From the NCBI RefSeq assembly GCF_000499385.1, contig NW_013655128.1, positions 129,001-193,000 of the forward strand: a stretch of DNA of 64,000 bases, in the 5' to 3' direction. This document shows, piece by piece, positions 35,402 through 46,200 of the stretch. Source of the DNA: Eimeria necatrix (Eukaryota > Apicomplexa > Conoidasida > Eucoccidiorida > Eimeriidae). The notes under the pieces were generated by a model. The model saw only the letters and a program-made list of their open reading frames with translations, had not been told where the DNA came from and searched no databases. The stretch's first letter is position 1. Every line of letters begins with the position of its first letter. The position numbers and the translations under genes were made by a program.

Positions 35402-38400
35402 ATGGAGACGGCAGGGATATATTCTTTGCCTCCTGTTTCTACAGTTCATAAGGAACTAATTGGAACTACTGATATTGTCCATATCAAGACAAGGCGCCCT
35501 CCAGGGAGAAGTGAACGGGTCTTTTGGCATGGGTGCTTAGCACTTGGGGTGTCTGCCGCTGTTGTGTTCCTGCTGGTGCAATGTGCGTTACATCTATCCA
35601 CAAAACATTTTAGATCTGTCCGGGCACTATCAGAAAAATGGATCGAAGACAACGGCGAGGTAGAGGAAGCTCTTCTTGTAGGTGCCCAGCAACTCATCAT
35701 CTAGTCCACAACACTGAGGGAATTTTGCCACGTGTGGACTGAAATAGTTTGTTGAAGGGCTGCTGTAGCATTTTTGAGTCTAAGCGCTTCGCATCGTTTC
35801 GGATTTTGCAGGATGGTGATGATGAAGATGAATGCGGCCATGGGACAGGTTTTGGCAGTGCCAGAGCTCATAGCGCTGGGCAGAGCTCGTTGGGGAGGAG
35901 ACATGGTTGGGAAGCATTGCCACGAGGGGCTTCACTTCCAAGATCATTCGGGGGAGGGTCATTTTCTTCAGGCCTGCCAAAAGGAGGAAGTCTTCGCCGA
36001 GCAAGCTCAGTTTTGAAGCGAGCTACGGGAGGTCTTCCTGCTCTGAAAAACTTTTTCGCGGACAAAAGAGCAGAACAGCGAGCAAAGGAAGGATCATATA
36101 CCCGAGTAGGGGACAATACTCCAGAGTCTCCTTCAAGACCAAGAAGACCGGCGCCAGCACTATCATCGAGGTCTACTTCATCAAGTGCAACCAGAAGAAA
36201 GCTCCCCCTTGCACCAAAGCTGCGTTCACCAGCTACCTCAGCAGCAGCTGCATCAGTTTCTGCCCCATCACCAGAAGATCCAAGCGACATTGATGCATGG
36301 ATGTTCCCAAATGCAGGAACGTTTGCTCCAGTTTCTGCCTCAGCATCCGAAGGCTCAATCGACATTGCTGGATGGATGCTCCAACCTGCAGGGACGTCTG
36401 CTCCAGCAAAAGAAGCAAGCCTGACTGCAGAACTATGGGCACCTACTAAGGCAATGCTTCAGGCAGAAAAGCGCTCACTACAGCTGAAGGAATCAGAAAC
36501 ACAGCTGATTCCTGCACCAGCAAAGCAGGCCACGCAGCCGCAAACAGAAGCAGCCGCGCCAGCCACATCAATAAAAGCACTGTCGTTGCAAGCAACGCTG
36601 TCTCCACACCCTCCACAGCAAGCATGGCCAAATCCAACAACAGCAGCCCTACCAGGGCTGGATTCATCTGCCCCAGAAGCTTCAACAAAACCTTCACGAG
36701 CAACGATACCGACAGCAGGTCATATGCCGGCTCAATCATCATCAACATTGCCCTCTCCAGCCACAGGTTCTAGTCTACCCGCGTCAACTTCTGTTCCCCC
36801 ACCAGTGCCACCACGATCACGATCAGGCCAAACAGGAGGGCAAGCAGCAGGGCCCTCTCAGGCATTGGCAGCACTAAGCCTTGAATCAGCAACAGCTGGT
36901 GAGTCAACTCTACAGCGTACAGCGCGATCAGTTGTATTTCCACAAGCGGGTGCACCGGAAGTTTCTGCATCAGCGCTTTCAGCCACGCATACTCTACCTA
37001 AATACTGACAACGCCTGTTCCAACTTCAGTACCAATAACGCTGCGATTAGGGCCGTCGAAAGCAGCAACTTTACCAGCGTCTTTTCCAAGAGGAGGTCCA
37101 CTGGAACCTGATCAGATATCTCTGCAACCTGGAGAAATGAGAGAGTTCGTGCCTATGGTGTCTGTTGGAAACCTGAGTTCTTCACACTACAAAGGTTTGC
37201 ATCTGCCCTATCAATTTCGTCATTTGGTGAACACGGTACGTGCACTGTCAAGGCTCCTGGGAATCATTAGTTCCACTCTCACCGGTGTTGAACAGCCTAA
37301 GGCCTAGCGAGGAGTCGTATGGTGAGAGTTGTGTAGACTTTTGAGCCAGGTAAATAAAGCTGACTTAGCAGACTCTCAAAGAAAGTGGCCATTATCTGTG
37401 TGCTCTGCTTGTTCCAGTGCTACGAGGGACTACGTATGGAGCTAATGAACTGTGGAAGTGGTGTGGCCAGCCTTTGCCACGAACACTCTGCTCTGTATCG
37501 CGGTGGGTCTGCAGATACAGCAAGTGAATCTGGTCGAACCCTTTCGAAGCAGCGGGAGAAGTGACAGCCTCAGGCCCAGCTCATCAATCTTCCAGGCTTA
37601 CGCTTGCGTTCAGCACCCCTTTGTGCATTGTGCAGCTTATCCTGTTGCCCACAGCGCATCACAGAGTTAACTGCCCTCTACCGGATGGCAGTGCGACCGT
37701 TTGTCTGCATATTGAAGTTAGGGAAGTAGTGAGTACCTTGACGCTTGAGCGGCTTTTGTGTTACTCATGAACTCGCCAGACGCGCAATCAAAGCAAGCCA
37801 CAGCTTGGTGGAATTAAAGACAAGATAGAGGGCCAATGATGGAGAAGCGCCCGCTGTGCTTTGCGTATCTGCGTGACTTTGTGAAGGAGAAGAAAAAGCA
37901 GGGCAAGCTCACTCGACTACTTTCTGGGTATAAGGCAGGAGAGCTTGATCTGAACAACTCTGTTTTGAGGGTCAGCGATTCGAGCTTCTTCCGTAGCTAA
38001 ACGTCCGAAAACCCTTTAGGCTACCTACAAGGCTCCAGTATGCTGCTGTCAAACCCTTCATTTGTAATGAATTTGCAGTTTAAACGCGACGTAATGGCGC
38101 TGACTGAAGAACTGGCCTTTCATGCCCTTCAACAAGCTCAAGCAACCCGGAGTGAGTGGACGAAATATTTCAAGAAAGACCACACGCTCCTGCCCTTGTC
38201 CCGCGAAAATATTTCCGATGCACCAACAGCTCATGCAGCCGGTGACGGGGTTACATTCACCACTCACTGTGGGATGCTGCCTAGAGTGCATTATGTCTGG
38301 CTCCCCTTATCTGCTGCAGTGAAGAGGGGGCCTACAGACCACTTCAGCGTGGCACTCCCAAGACCACCTGGTTCAAAGATCAAAGGACATGTCATCTTGA

Positions 38401-38663
38401 CTGCCTATGGTGGGTATTGCAGGAATAGTCTTGCTATTTTTGCAGCCGTTGTGTTGTGGATTATTTGCTTTTCACAAGAGGCTTCTTGGTGGTTCCACTG
38501 ATGCACATGGACGCAGAGGAGGCCCCACACAGAACTGTGGTACTGTGCAGGTATTCGCTTTGTTGAACTGGTAAGGCTTTCACCTGAGCTTGGGCCGTGT
38601 TTGTGTTTGTCTAATCTCAGCCACCACCAACGAAAGCGAAGAAGTTTCTATGGATTTAATTGA
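35402..38663 (+). CDS. Single-pass membrane protein with PEXEL-like motif, nine exons, unknown family
   Basis: Well-supported exons: 35402-35677, 35812-36898, 37030-37235, 37418-37502, 38039-38409, 38481-38550 and 38621-38663. Provisional exons: 37665 to about 37725, and about 37820-37927. Junction phases agree throughout. Residues 40-65 form a hydrophobic helix (FWHGCLALGVSAAVVFLLVQ), about 39 residues from the start. It could be a recessed signal or signal anchor, and the motif RALSE follows at 74-78. RxLxE is the export or cleavage motif used by several apicomplexans; whether it works here is unknown. Exon 2 is a long Pro/Ser/Ala/Thr-rich, probably disordered region with a duplicated unit (SDIDAWM ... 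AGTFAP and SIDIAGWM ... AGTSAP). The C-terminal exons are folded-looking, Cys- and Trp-containing and free of homopolymers (RDVMALTEELAFHALQQAQA, then HCGMLPRVHYVWLPL, then FLVVPLMHMDAEEAPHRTV). I know of no family match. It is probably an Eimeria-lineage secreted or surface protein. Confidence 0.7.
36286..36406 (+). repeat. Two-copy 75-nt in-frame repeat inside the membrane-protein gene
   Basis: GACATTG(A/C)TG(C/G)ATGGATG followed by GCAGG(A/G)ACGT(T/C)TGCTCCAG occurs at 36286 and again 75 bases later, at 36361. This repeats about 16 residues of a 25-residue unit around Trp-Met and Ala-Gly-Thr. Confidence 0.75.
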
Positions 38664-41600
38664 CTTATAGCCTTTGCTTATTTGCCGCAAAGTATTTCCG
38701 TGCTCCATTGCAGTGATGGCAAGGCCGCTTGGATAAGCGCGAAGGTCATTCATGCAATGCGAAGCTTTTCTCGCTGTACGTTAAGATTGTCTTCAAGCAA
38801 TTATGAGGAGCTGCGACGTCCGCGCAGCATTTCCAGATGGCTTAGGTTTTGAGCCTGACAGTAGCCTCGACGCGCACATTAGCATCAGAAAGCCCTTAAT
38901 GCTCCTCAGCGATTCGTAGGTGTTATCAGTGCGAAGCGCCGATAACGCTTTAAGCAGCTTAGCTAAGTGGGGGTGCAGAGAGCTCTGTTATAATATTCTG
39001 AGAATTATTTTCTTGCTCCAGAGCCTTGGGACAATTTGCTTCTACACCAGTTGGTTATACGTCCTACATTTCCAGTACAGTCGCTTCGTCGAGTGAAGTT
39101 GGCAACAGCCCAGGCCTTTAAGCGCCCATGCAGGATTGGCACGGCACTATCCCTTCATTCCAAAAATATGCGCAACTTGCGGCAGCGCAACTGTTTTAAT
39201 GTCCAGCAGGTGCACTCGGAGCTTTCCTCTTCGTAACGCTGGAAGGCATTTTAACCTGTTCGCTTGCACCGCTGCTTACATAGCGTCCTGCTTGAGTAAC
39301 TATGAGCACCCTCAAGTTTTGCTGCTCACTGTAAGGTAAAGCATATGCGCGCCTCTTCTCAAGGCAAGCGATACCAACATACAGCGTTTGTAACACAGAT
39401 GTGCTGCCATAGAGCGCGCACAGTTCGGGAATCAGCGGCAGTTTAGTGCTATCCGCGAGTGGGCCTGACTTGCTCGAAAGACGGCATTCTTGCCAAATTG
39501 ACTCAACAAAGCTAGTGCACTGAAAATGAAGCAGATTGGCGCAGGGCTGGAGCGCCAGATGGGCAATTCCTAGCTCGTTCACTAGAGCGATTGCATCCCA
39601 GCTAACTAGGACTCCAGTGGCGCGGCTGTTGATAAAACTAGTCTAGGCTCTAGCATTAGAATGAGCAGGGTTCCCCAAATTATTGCGTATTTGCGTTCAA
39701 CCCCTGGCTTTTACTGCTGTGCAAGTGTCATTGTTGTGGGGACAAGGAACATTTTTCGGGCGTGCCAGGGACCCAGTGTTCAGGTCAGGAAAATTTTTGG
39801 GCTCGTTAGGGGCATAGTGCTCAGGTTTGCGATGCGTCATATGCCCCACCTGAGCACGAAGCCCCTTGCAAGTCCACAAGATGCTCCTCTGCACCACGAC
39901 AATGATACTCACAGAGCGCCTGGGAACGCCTTCAGTTTTTTCCTTTGGTTTGTTAGCTGTAAGTCTCAGGAAGTACAGGCGCTCTGCCCTGTACGCCGAA
40001 CAGCCTGTCCTCAATAGCTTTTTTTCTACTGTTACGAGGTCTCCCGAATGCCAGATGTACTAGCATAAAACTCCCCCCAAACTAGTCTCATTTGGTCGAT
40101 ACCAAGGCTCTACGCTGCACGCATTCGTCGGCACCATCGCAATAACGGTGCACGAAGCTTTAGAGAAATGTTGCAGGGGTTCATGGAATGCTGCAGCAGT
40201 ATGTACAGTTGAGGTGATGGCGAAAAGCACTTCAGGCAAAGCAGACACTTACGGGTCGGAGAGACCCAAAAAACTGCAACCTAGACCCTTAGCGAAAAAT
40301 TAGCGTGCGTATTCGCACCCCTATCTGCCACTATTGCCTCCTCAGCGGCTGTGTAAAACGGAGCCCAGGAAAAGTTAGTGTAATCGCCTATTAGGCAGAC
40401 AAGCTATTGAAATAAATTCTCAAATGCGAATTATAAAGCCTAAGTTACTGCATTGGGGATCGGATCTACAACATAGGACTTCAAACCGTAAATACCATAG
40501 CGCTGGATCCAAAACACGTGTGTATTCAGTGTCTGAGTAGAGAAGATGAAATGCCGTACAAGAGCTGCACCGGCAAAATTCCAAAAGCCGCGGAGGCAGA
40601 ACAATTTGCATTTATGGGCCTTTTCTCCCAATGCCCCTGAGGCTCCAGCGGCCTCAGCGGCCCCAAATACCCTTAGGCTGCCCGACACAGTGGGCCAGAT
40701 GTTGAGGTCCTTGTGTTAGTTGCAGCTGCTGGACGCTGCAGCTGTCTCGAAAGGGGCCGGTGGGCCTTCCTTAATGCATCTACTCATTGGTATGGCCTGC
40801 CTGCTGGAAGGGTCGCCAAAAGGCACAGCTTGCAGTACCGCCCACTTACAGCCCTGGAGAAAGGCAGCAGGGGCAACGACCCTGCAACACCCTAGGGACC
40901 TTTCCACACCCCTTTCGCCTTTTCCCTGCCGAACCTCTTATCCCTTCTCCCAAACAAACTCTGGAAGTTCACTGGGTGCCCTTCGAAAGGCAGAAAGAGC
41001 ATCCTGATGGTCGTCTGAATCAGCACATACGGGGGTTCTGTTTTAAGAAGGCCGTATTGGGCCCCCTGCTGTGCGTGTCCCTTCGAGACAGTTTCCGCCT
41101 TTATTGCTTTACAGTGACAAAAACATTTTCACCTTGCCGAGACACACAAAAAATACCCCTTTTGGAATCGAGAAATGAAGAAAGAGACGACTCCATGTCT
41201 TCCGTATGTGTGGTCGGACTGCGGCGACGGCCCAGCTGCAATGGACCAAGAAGACAAAAAAGCAATCAAAAAATGGAAAGAAGCGCAGAAATTTTCAAAC
41301 TAAGTGAGAAAATGCAATATAGGAGGGCAAAGAATGGGCGAACACTGGTGGACAAAGCGAAGAAAAAGCAGATGTACGCAGCTCGAGGGATGAGACATAC
41401 AAAAAGACGGTTAAGAACAAGACTCAGCGAGTAACGACGGAGATATACGCAAATAAGGCACAAAATGGTACGTAGCAAGGCGACAGGAACAGCCAAAGCA
41501 GGGAACCTGGCACAAATATTGTGTCAGGCGCCTTCATCATGCGAAGCAAAAGTAGACAGAAGCATAACAACCCAGGCTAAGGGGAAAATGGCAAAGGATA

Positions 41601-43260
41601 AACAGCAGCGTAAAAAGAAGCATAATACGCCTGAAGCAGAGCTAACACGGGTAACCCGAAAACACCTGCTGGCAAACGAAGAGGAGCATAAGCCGATCAG
41701 AGAGACAGTCACAGGAAGCAGCAACAGGCGAAAAACGAAACGGAAAAGCAATGAGCCAACAAAATAACATGCCACGAACAGCAAGAAAAAAGAGCCAAAC
41801 AAAAAGACGCGACCAGACAAGCAAATCATGACGCAGACAGAAATGTGACGAAGCAGTTACAAGAGAAGGGAAATAAACAGAGAAGAAACAAAGAGGCCAG
41901 TTTGCACAAAGACAGATACATGGAAATCAAACAGAATGAACATGATGAATAGAGCCACAAAGTTAGCAGGACACACAGAGACGAAAATTAACTGAGGCGC
42001 AGAAAGAAAGGCACACAAAATGCAGAGGGACTAGAAAAGCATTGCAAAATGAAACACTAACAGGCAAATTTGCGCGAAGCAGTTGAAACAAGCAGTCTGA
42101 CCCGGAGGAGACTGCTTGTTGGCTTGTTCTTAGTCATGCATGTTTGCTGAGAACAAGCCAACAAGCAGTCTGACCCGGAGGAGACTGCCTGCTGGCTTGT
42201 TCTCAGTCATGCATGTTTGCTACTGGCATAGCTTGCAGGCGGTGCAGACATGAAGAAAAAAGTAGAAAAGGATGATCAAATGAACTGAGGCAGGAAATGA
42301 AAGACTGATGAGACGACATATTTGCAGACGGAGACAGAGGCTGCGACGAGCAAAATGGTAAGCTAAACAGCAGCGAAAAGCATGAAGGCGCAAAGTAAGA
42401 TCTACATGTACTGCGACCAAAGGCCTAGTAAAGAGCATGTGAAGTGGAGGAAAAATAAACCATTTAGCTGAAGCGTGTGTACAAGCTCCCCAGAACTGTT
42501 GAAGGGCCGACCTGCCTCTCACGTAGATAAAAGGCAGTTAACGCCGCCACATCTTGCGGGATGAACCTGAAGAGGTCGCAGCAGCAGAAGAAGCAACTGT
42601 TCTATAGAAAACCGGGATATCTTAACGAGACCAATTGCTAGGTCCGCCGCTTTTACTGCTGCTGCTGCTACTGCGCATTTCGTTGCTTTTGTTTCTGCGA
42701 CTGTTGCCGTTGCAAGAGCGGTAGCGCAATAAGCAATGTACACGTGTCCTAACCGGAGAAACTTTCTAGTTACCAGATGCATGCGGCGACGCAGCAGCGG
42801 ACGAGGAGAGAATCCTTTCGGAAGGTTAGGAAGGGGAGTTGCATGGTGGCCACAATTCCTTCCTCGCCCTTTTCCCCTGCGTTATTATATGTGACCTCTG
42901 ATTATATATCAAAAATTCGCAAAATTCCATATGCTTTACGTCTTTCCTTGGATGCAGGGGCTCCAGAAGTGCATGTAGTCAGCAGGGTTCGTCTACGGGG
43001 CCCACGGCAGTGGGCTAATCTTTACCGTTTACGACGCAAATATTACAATTTGAGTTTCAGGATGCGCTTTTAGAGCGGGTGTGTGTGCTTCTTTGTTTAG
43101 GGTGTCTGTACACTTTGTGGTGTTGCCGCGTGTAGACTAGATAGCTCCCTGTAAATGTCAAGCCGCTCGCGCGCGCATCACGAGTCTGCGCTCCTCCTCT
43201 TCTGTGCATATTTCTGCATGAAACAATAGACTCAAATACGTTCGACTGAAGCATCTAAAA
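38664..43260. other. Gene-poor region with purine-rich tract
   Basis: About 4.6 kb without a supported gene. From about 41150 to 42080 the plus strand is rich in A and G with many AAAG, GACA and AGCA words. It carries weak Lys/Arg-rich frames that I do not regard as genes. A foldback repeat lies at 42087-42221. At 42640-42735 a GCT/GTT/ACT-periodic stretch reads as an Ala/Val/Thr peptide, similar to the decayed repeat near 17 kb. Confidence 0.45.
42087..42221. repeat. 73-bp tandem repeat with perfect 22-bp inverted repeat
   Basis: The unit, which contains AACAAGCAGTCTGACCCGG, starts at 42087 and at 42160 (period 73). The right arm 42109-42130 and the left arm 42150-42171 are exact 22-base reverse complements separated by 19 bases. 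A further self-complementary pair exists within each unit. The structure could fold into a long hairpin or a cruciform. Confidence 0.88.
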
Positions 43261-46200
43261 ATGCAACACACAGTCTTAGGGCAGATTGGACACACAGCGC
43301 ACGGGGCCCCACTATCCGCTGTAGGGGCTCCCGTTCCTGCTGTAGGGGCCTCTCTGCCGACAACGGGGTCCCCTATGCCTGGTGTAGTGGCCCCTCTATC
43401 TTCTGCAGAGGTCACGCTGTCCGCTGTAGGGCCCTGTGTATCGACTGGTGGGCTCCCTGGTTCCGGTGCAGGCCCTCTGCCTCCTGCAGGTCCCTCCTTA
43501 TCTGCTGCTCCGGGGGCCTCCACTTCAGCGCCTTCTGTGAATGTGATGCCTTTGGCCTCTCCGCCCAGTGGTTGCCCCGCAGGGCAGCCACCTGCAGCCC
43601 CGGGAATGGGCACTCCGAACGTGGGTGGAGTGGGGGCCTCCCAGTCGCCTGTACTGCCTGGAGGTTCTCTGATGCCTATGCCAGCGAGTGCCACTCTCGT
43701 CAGTTCAATACCTCCTCTGTCACTTTCTCTTTCACCCCTTGGTTCGGTAGAGGGAAGCTCCCTTCTAGCCGCAAGAGGGGCGCCGCAGGGCCCTGCTTCA
43801 ACTGGTCCTAGTTCGTCAGCTCTACATCTGCAGCCCTCAGGCTCCTATCAGTTAGGTCCCCTAACTGCAAGCTCAGGAGCCGGCCACACAGCACCTAGGG
43901 CACCTCAGGTGCTTCCTCTGGGGTCTGCTCAGCCACCAATGGGCGGCGCAGCTGCAGCAGCTGCAGCAGCTGCAGCAGCGGCCGCTACGGCAGCCGCAGC
44001 AGCAGGGGCCGCGTCCGTTGCTCCGCCCGTGGCTGGCCCTCCCTGTTTGCACTCGTTGACCCCTGTACAGCTTATCAGTGCGCCTGCTGCACTGCCAGCG
44101 GGCACAGTGAAGGTGCTCCCGTCAGGGGGAGCCCCTGCTGCTGCTGCTGCTGCCTTAGTGCCAGGCGTGGCCCACCCACCGTACAGCCATAACCAATTAA
44201 CAGCTGCAGGTCCACTGCAGGGAAACTTACAGGGGCCGCTTCCGAGCCTTTCTACCGACAGCGGAGCTGTCCATAGGACCCCACCCCTTGGGCCTTCACT
44301 TGCATCCTCACTGGGGCAGGTGCTGTTTGCGGGGGAGCCGGCAGCGGCGCCAAGCCAGAACCAAGAGAAGCAACAGCAGCAGGCCTCTGCCACCGACGCT
44401 TCTTCTGCTTCTCGGTTGCCAAACATGCAGAAAAACGTCATCACGTCTCTGAATGATGGTCTTGTTGCTGCTTTGGGGTCGCCAGGAACCCCAAAGGCTC
44501 CTCTTGTCACTAGCAACAACAACGCCGGCAGCCTGGGCGAGCAGCAGCAACAGGGGCAGCAGCAAACTATGCAGCAACTCACACAGCAGCAGCAGGTACT
44601 ATCTTTAGGAGCGAGCACCATCGATAACCTGCTGCCGGAAGCTCCAAAGGGACCCGTCGGTTTGGGGCCCCTCCCTCAGGTATACGTACCCCCGAACCCC
44701 TTTGCTCGCTTGCCAGGCAGCACCAGAGACGGCAGCAGTGGCAACAGCTTCGACGCTCCTGCTGCAAGTCTTCCTGCTGCGACTGTTGCTGCGTTGCCGC
44801 CTTTGACACCTACGCCATCACTGCAACAGCAGCAGCAAGCGCAATCAGATCTGCTGACGCAGCAGATGCAGCAGATGCAACAGCATCAGCAGCAGCTTGA
44901 GCAACAGCAACTGCAGCACCAGCAGCAGCAGCTCCAGCAGCAGCTGCAACAACAACTACAGCTACAGGCGCATCAGGACGCCGCTCCCAAGAGCGCAACT
45001 CCGGGCAACACGCTATCACAGCAGCTCCTGCGGGAGCAGCAGCAGCTCTTGCAGCAAAAGCTGGAGCAACAGCAGCAACAAATACAGCAGCTGAAGGAGC
45101 GCATTGAAGCGGAGGAGATTTCGAGAAGATCGAGTGTCTGTTCTGCCAGCTCCAGCTCCACAGATAGTCAGAAGCAGCAGCAGCAGCCTGCACATGCTCT
45201 GAAGCAACTGCAGCTGGAGCCGCAACATCCGCAGTCGTCCGATCAGGTGATGTCAGCGCATTTGGTGGCTCGAAGGGAGGAAGAGGAGCACGAGCTCCTT
45301 AGGCAGGAAAGACCTGAGCAACAGCAGGATGAGCGAGAGCCTGAGCCGCAAATGCAGCAACAGCTGCAGCAAGAGGAACCGCTGCAGCAGGAAGAGAGCC
45401 AGTTGCTGCAGACAGAAGAAGCGCCGCAGCCAAATGCCCAAGAGGTGCCATACGACCAGCAGCAACAGCCGCAACGACAGCAGCAAAAGCAGCAGCAAGG
45501 ACAACACCAACAGCAGAAAGTGCAGCATCAGCAGCATGCGGAAAATATTCTGCAGCAGAACCCATCAACACAGAAGCAACAGCAGCGTCGTCGGGCCTTC
45601 GAAGATCTGTGGGCGAATCCAGAGCAGGAGAAGCCAGGGCCGCAACTCATGCAGCAGTTGCAGCAGCAGTCGCAGCAGCGACCTGTGCAGCTGGCGGTGC
45701 ACAAACAGCCGACGCAGCAGGATGCCCACGTACTCCAACGGCAGCCATTTTTTCCTCCTGAAGTCACGCAGCAACAACAGCCGCCTCAACAGGTGCCTTC
45801 AGGGCCTAATCCTTCTTTGCGGACAAGGCGGAACTCCGAACAGCAGCTGCCAAATGGCCAAATGCATCAGCAAGAAGTGCGGCAGCAGTCGGAGCAGGCG
45901 TCGCAGCAAGAAGACCCCGGCAAGGTCTCAAGTGGAGACCAAGAGATGAGCCTTCAGGAGCGATTGAAAAGGCAGCCGGAGCAGCATCAGCTGCAAGAGT
46001 GGCAGCAACTGCAGAAAAAACAGCAGGAACAGCAAGAGTTGCCTGAGCTGCAGTCTGAGCAGCACCAACAGCCTGAGCAGCACCAGCAGCGGCAACTGGA
46101 GCAGCAACGGCCTGTGTCAATATCGTCGTGTGTTTCTGAAGTAGCGCTTGACGAGCCGACTTCTCTTGGTATGCGTTGTGCTGCCGCTTCCGCTGTTGCT

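Noticed and set aside
41465..41767. Lys/Arg/Gln-rich 100-codon plus-strand frame
   Set aside because: Its composition is explained by the purine-rich tract. It has no start context, splice partner or family motif.
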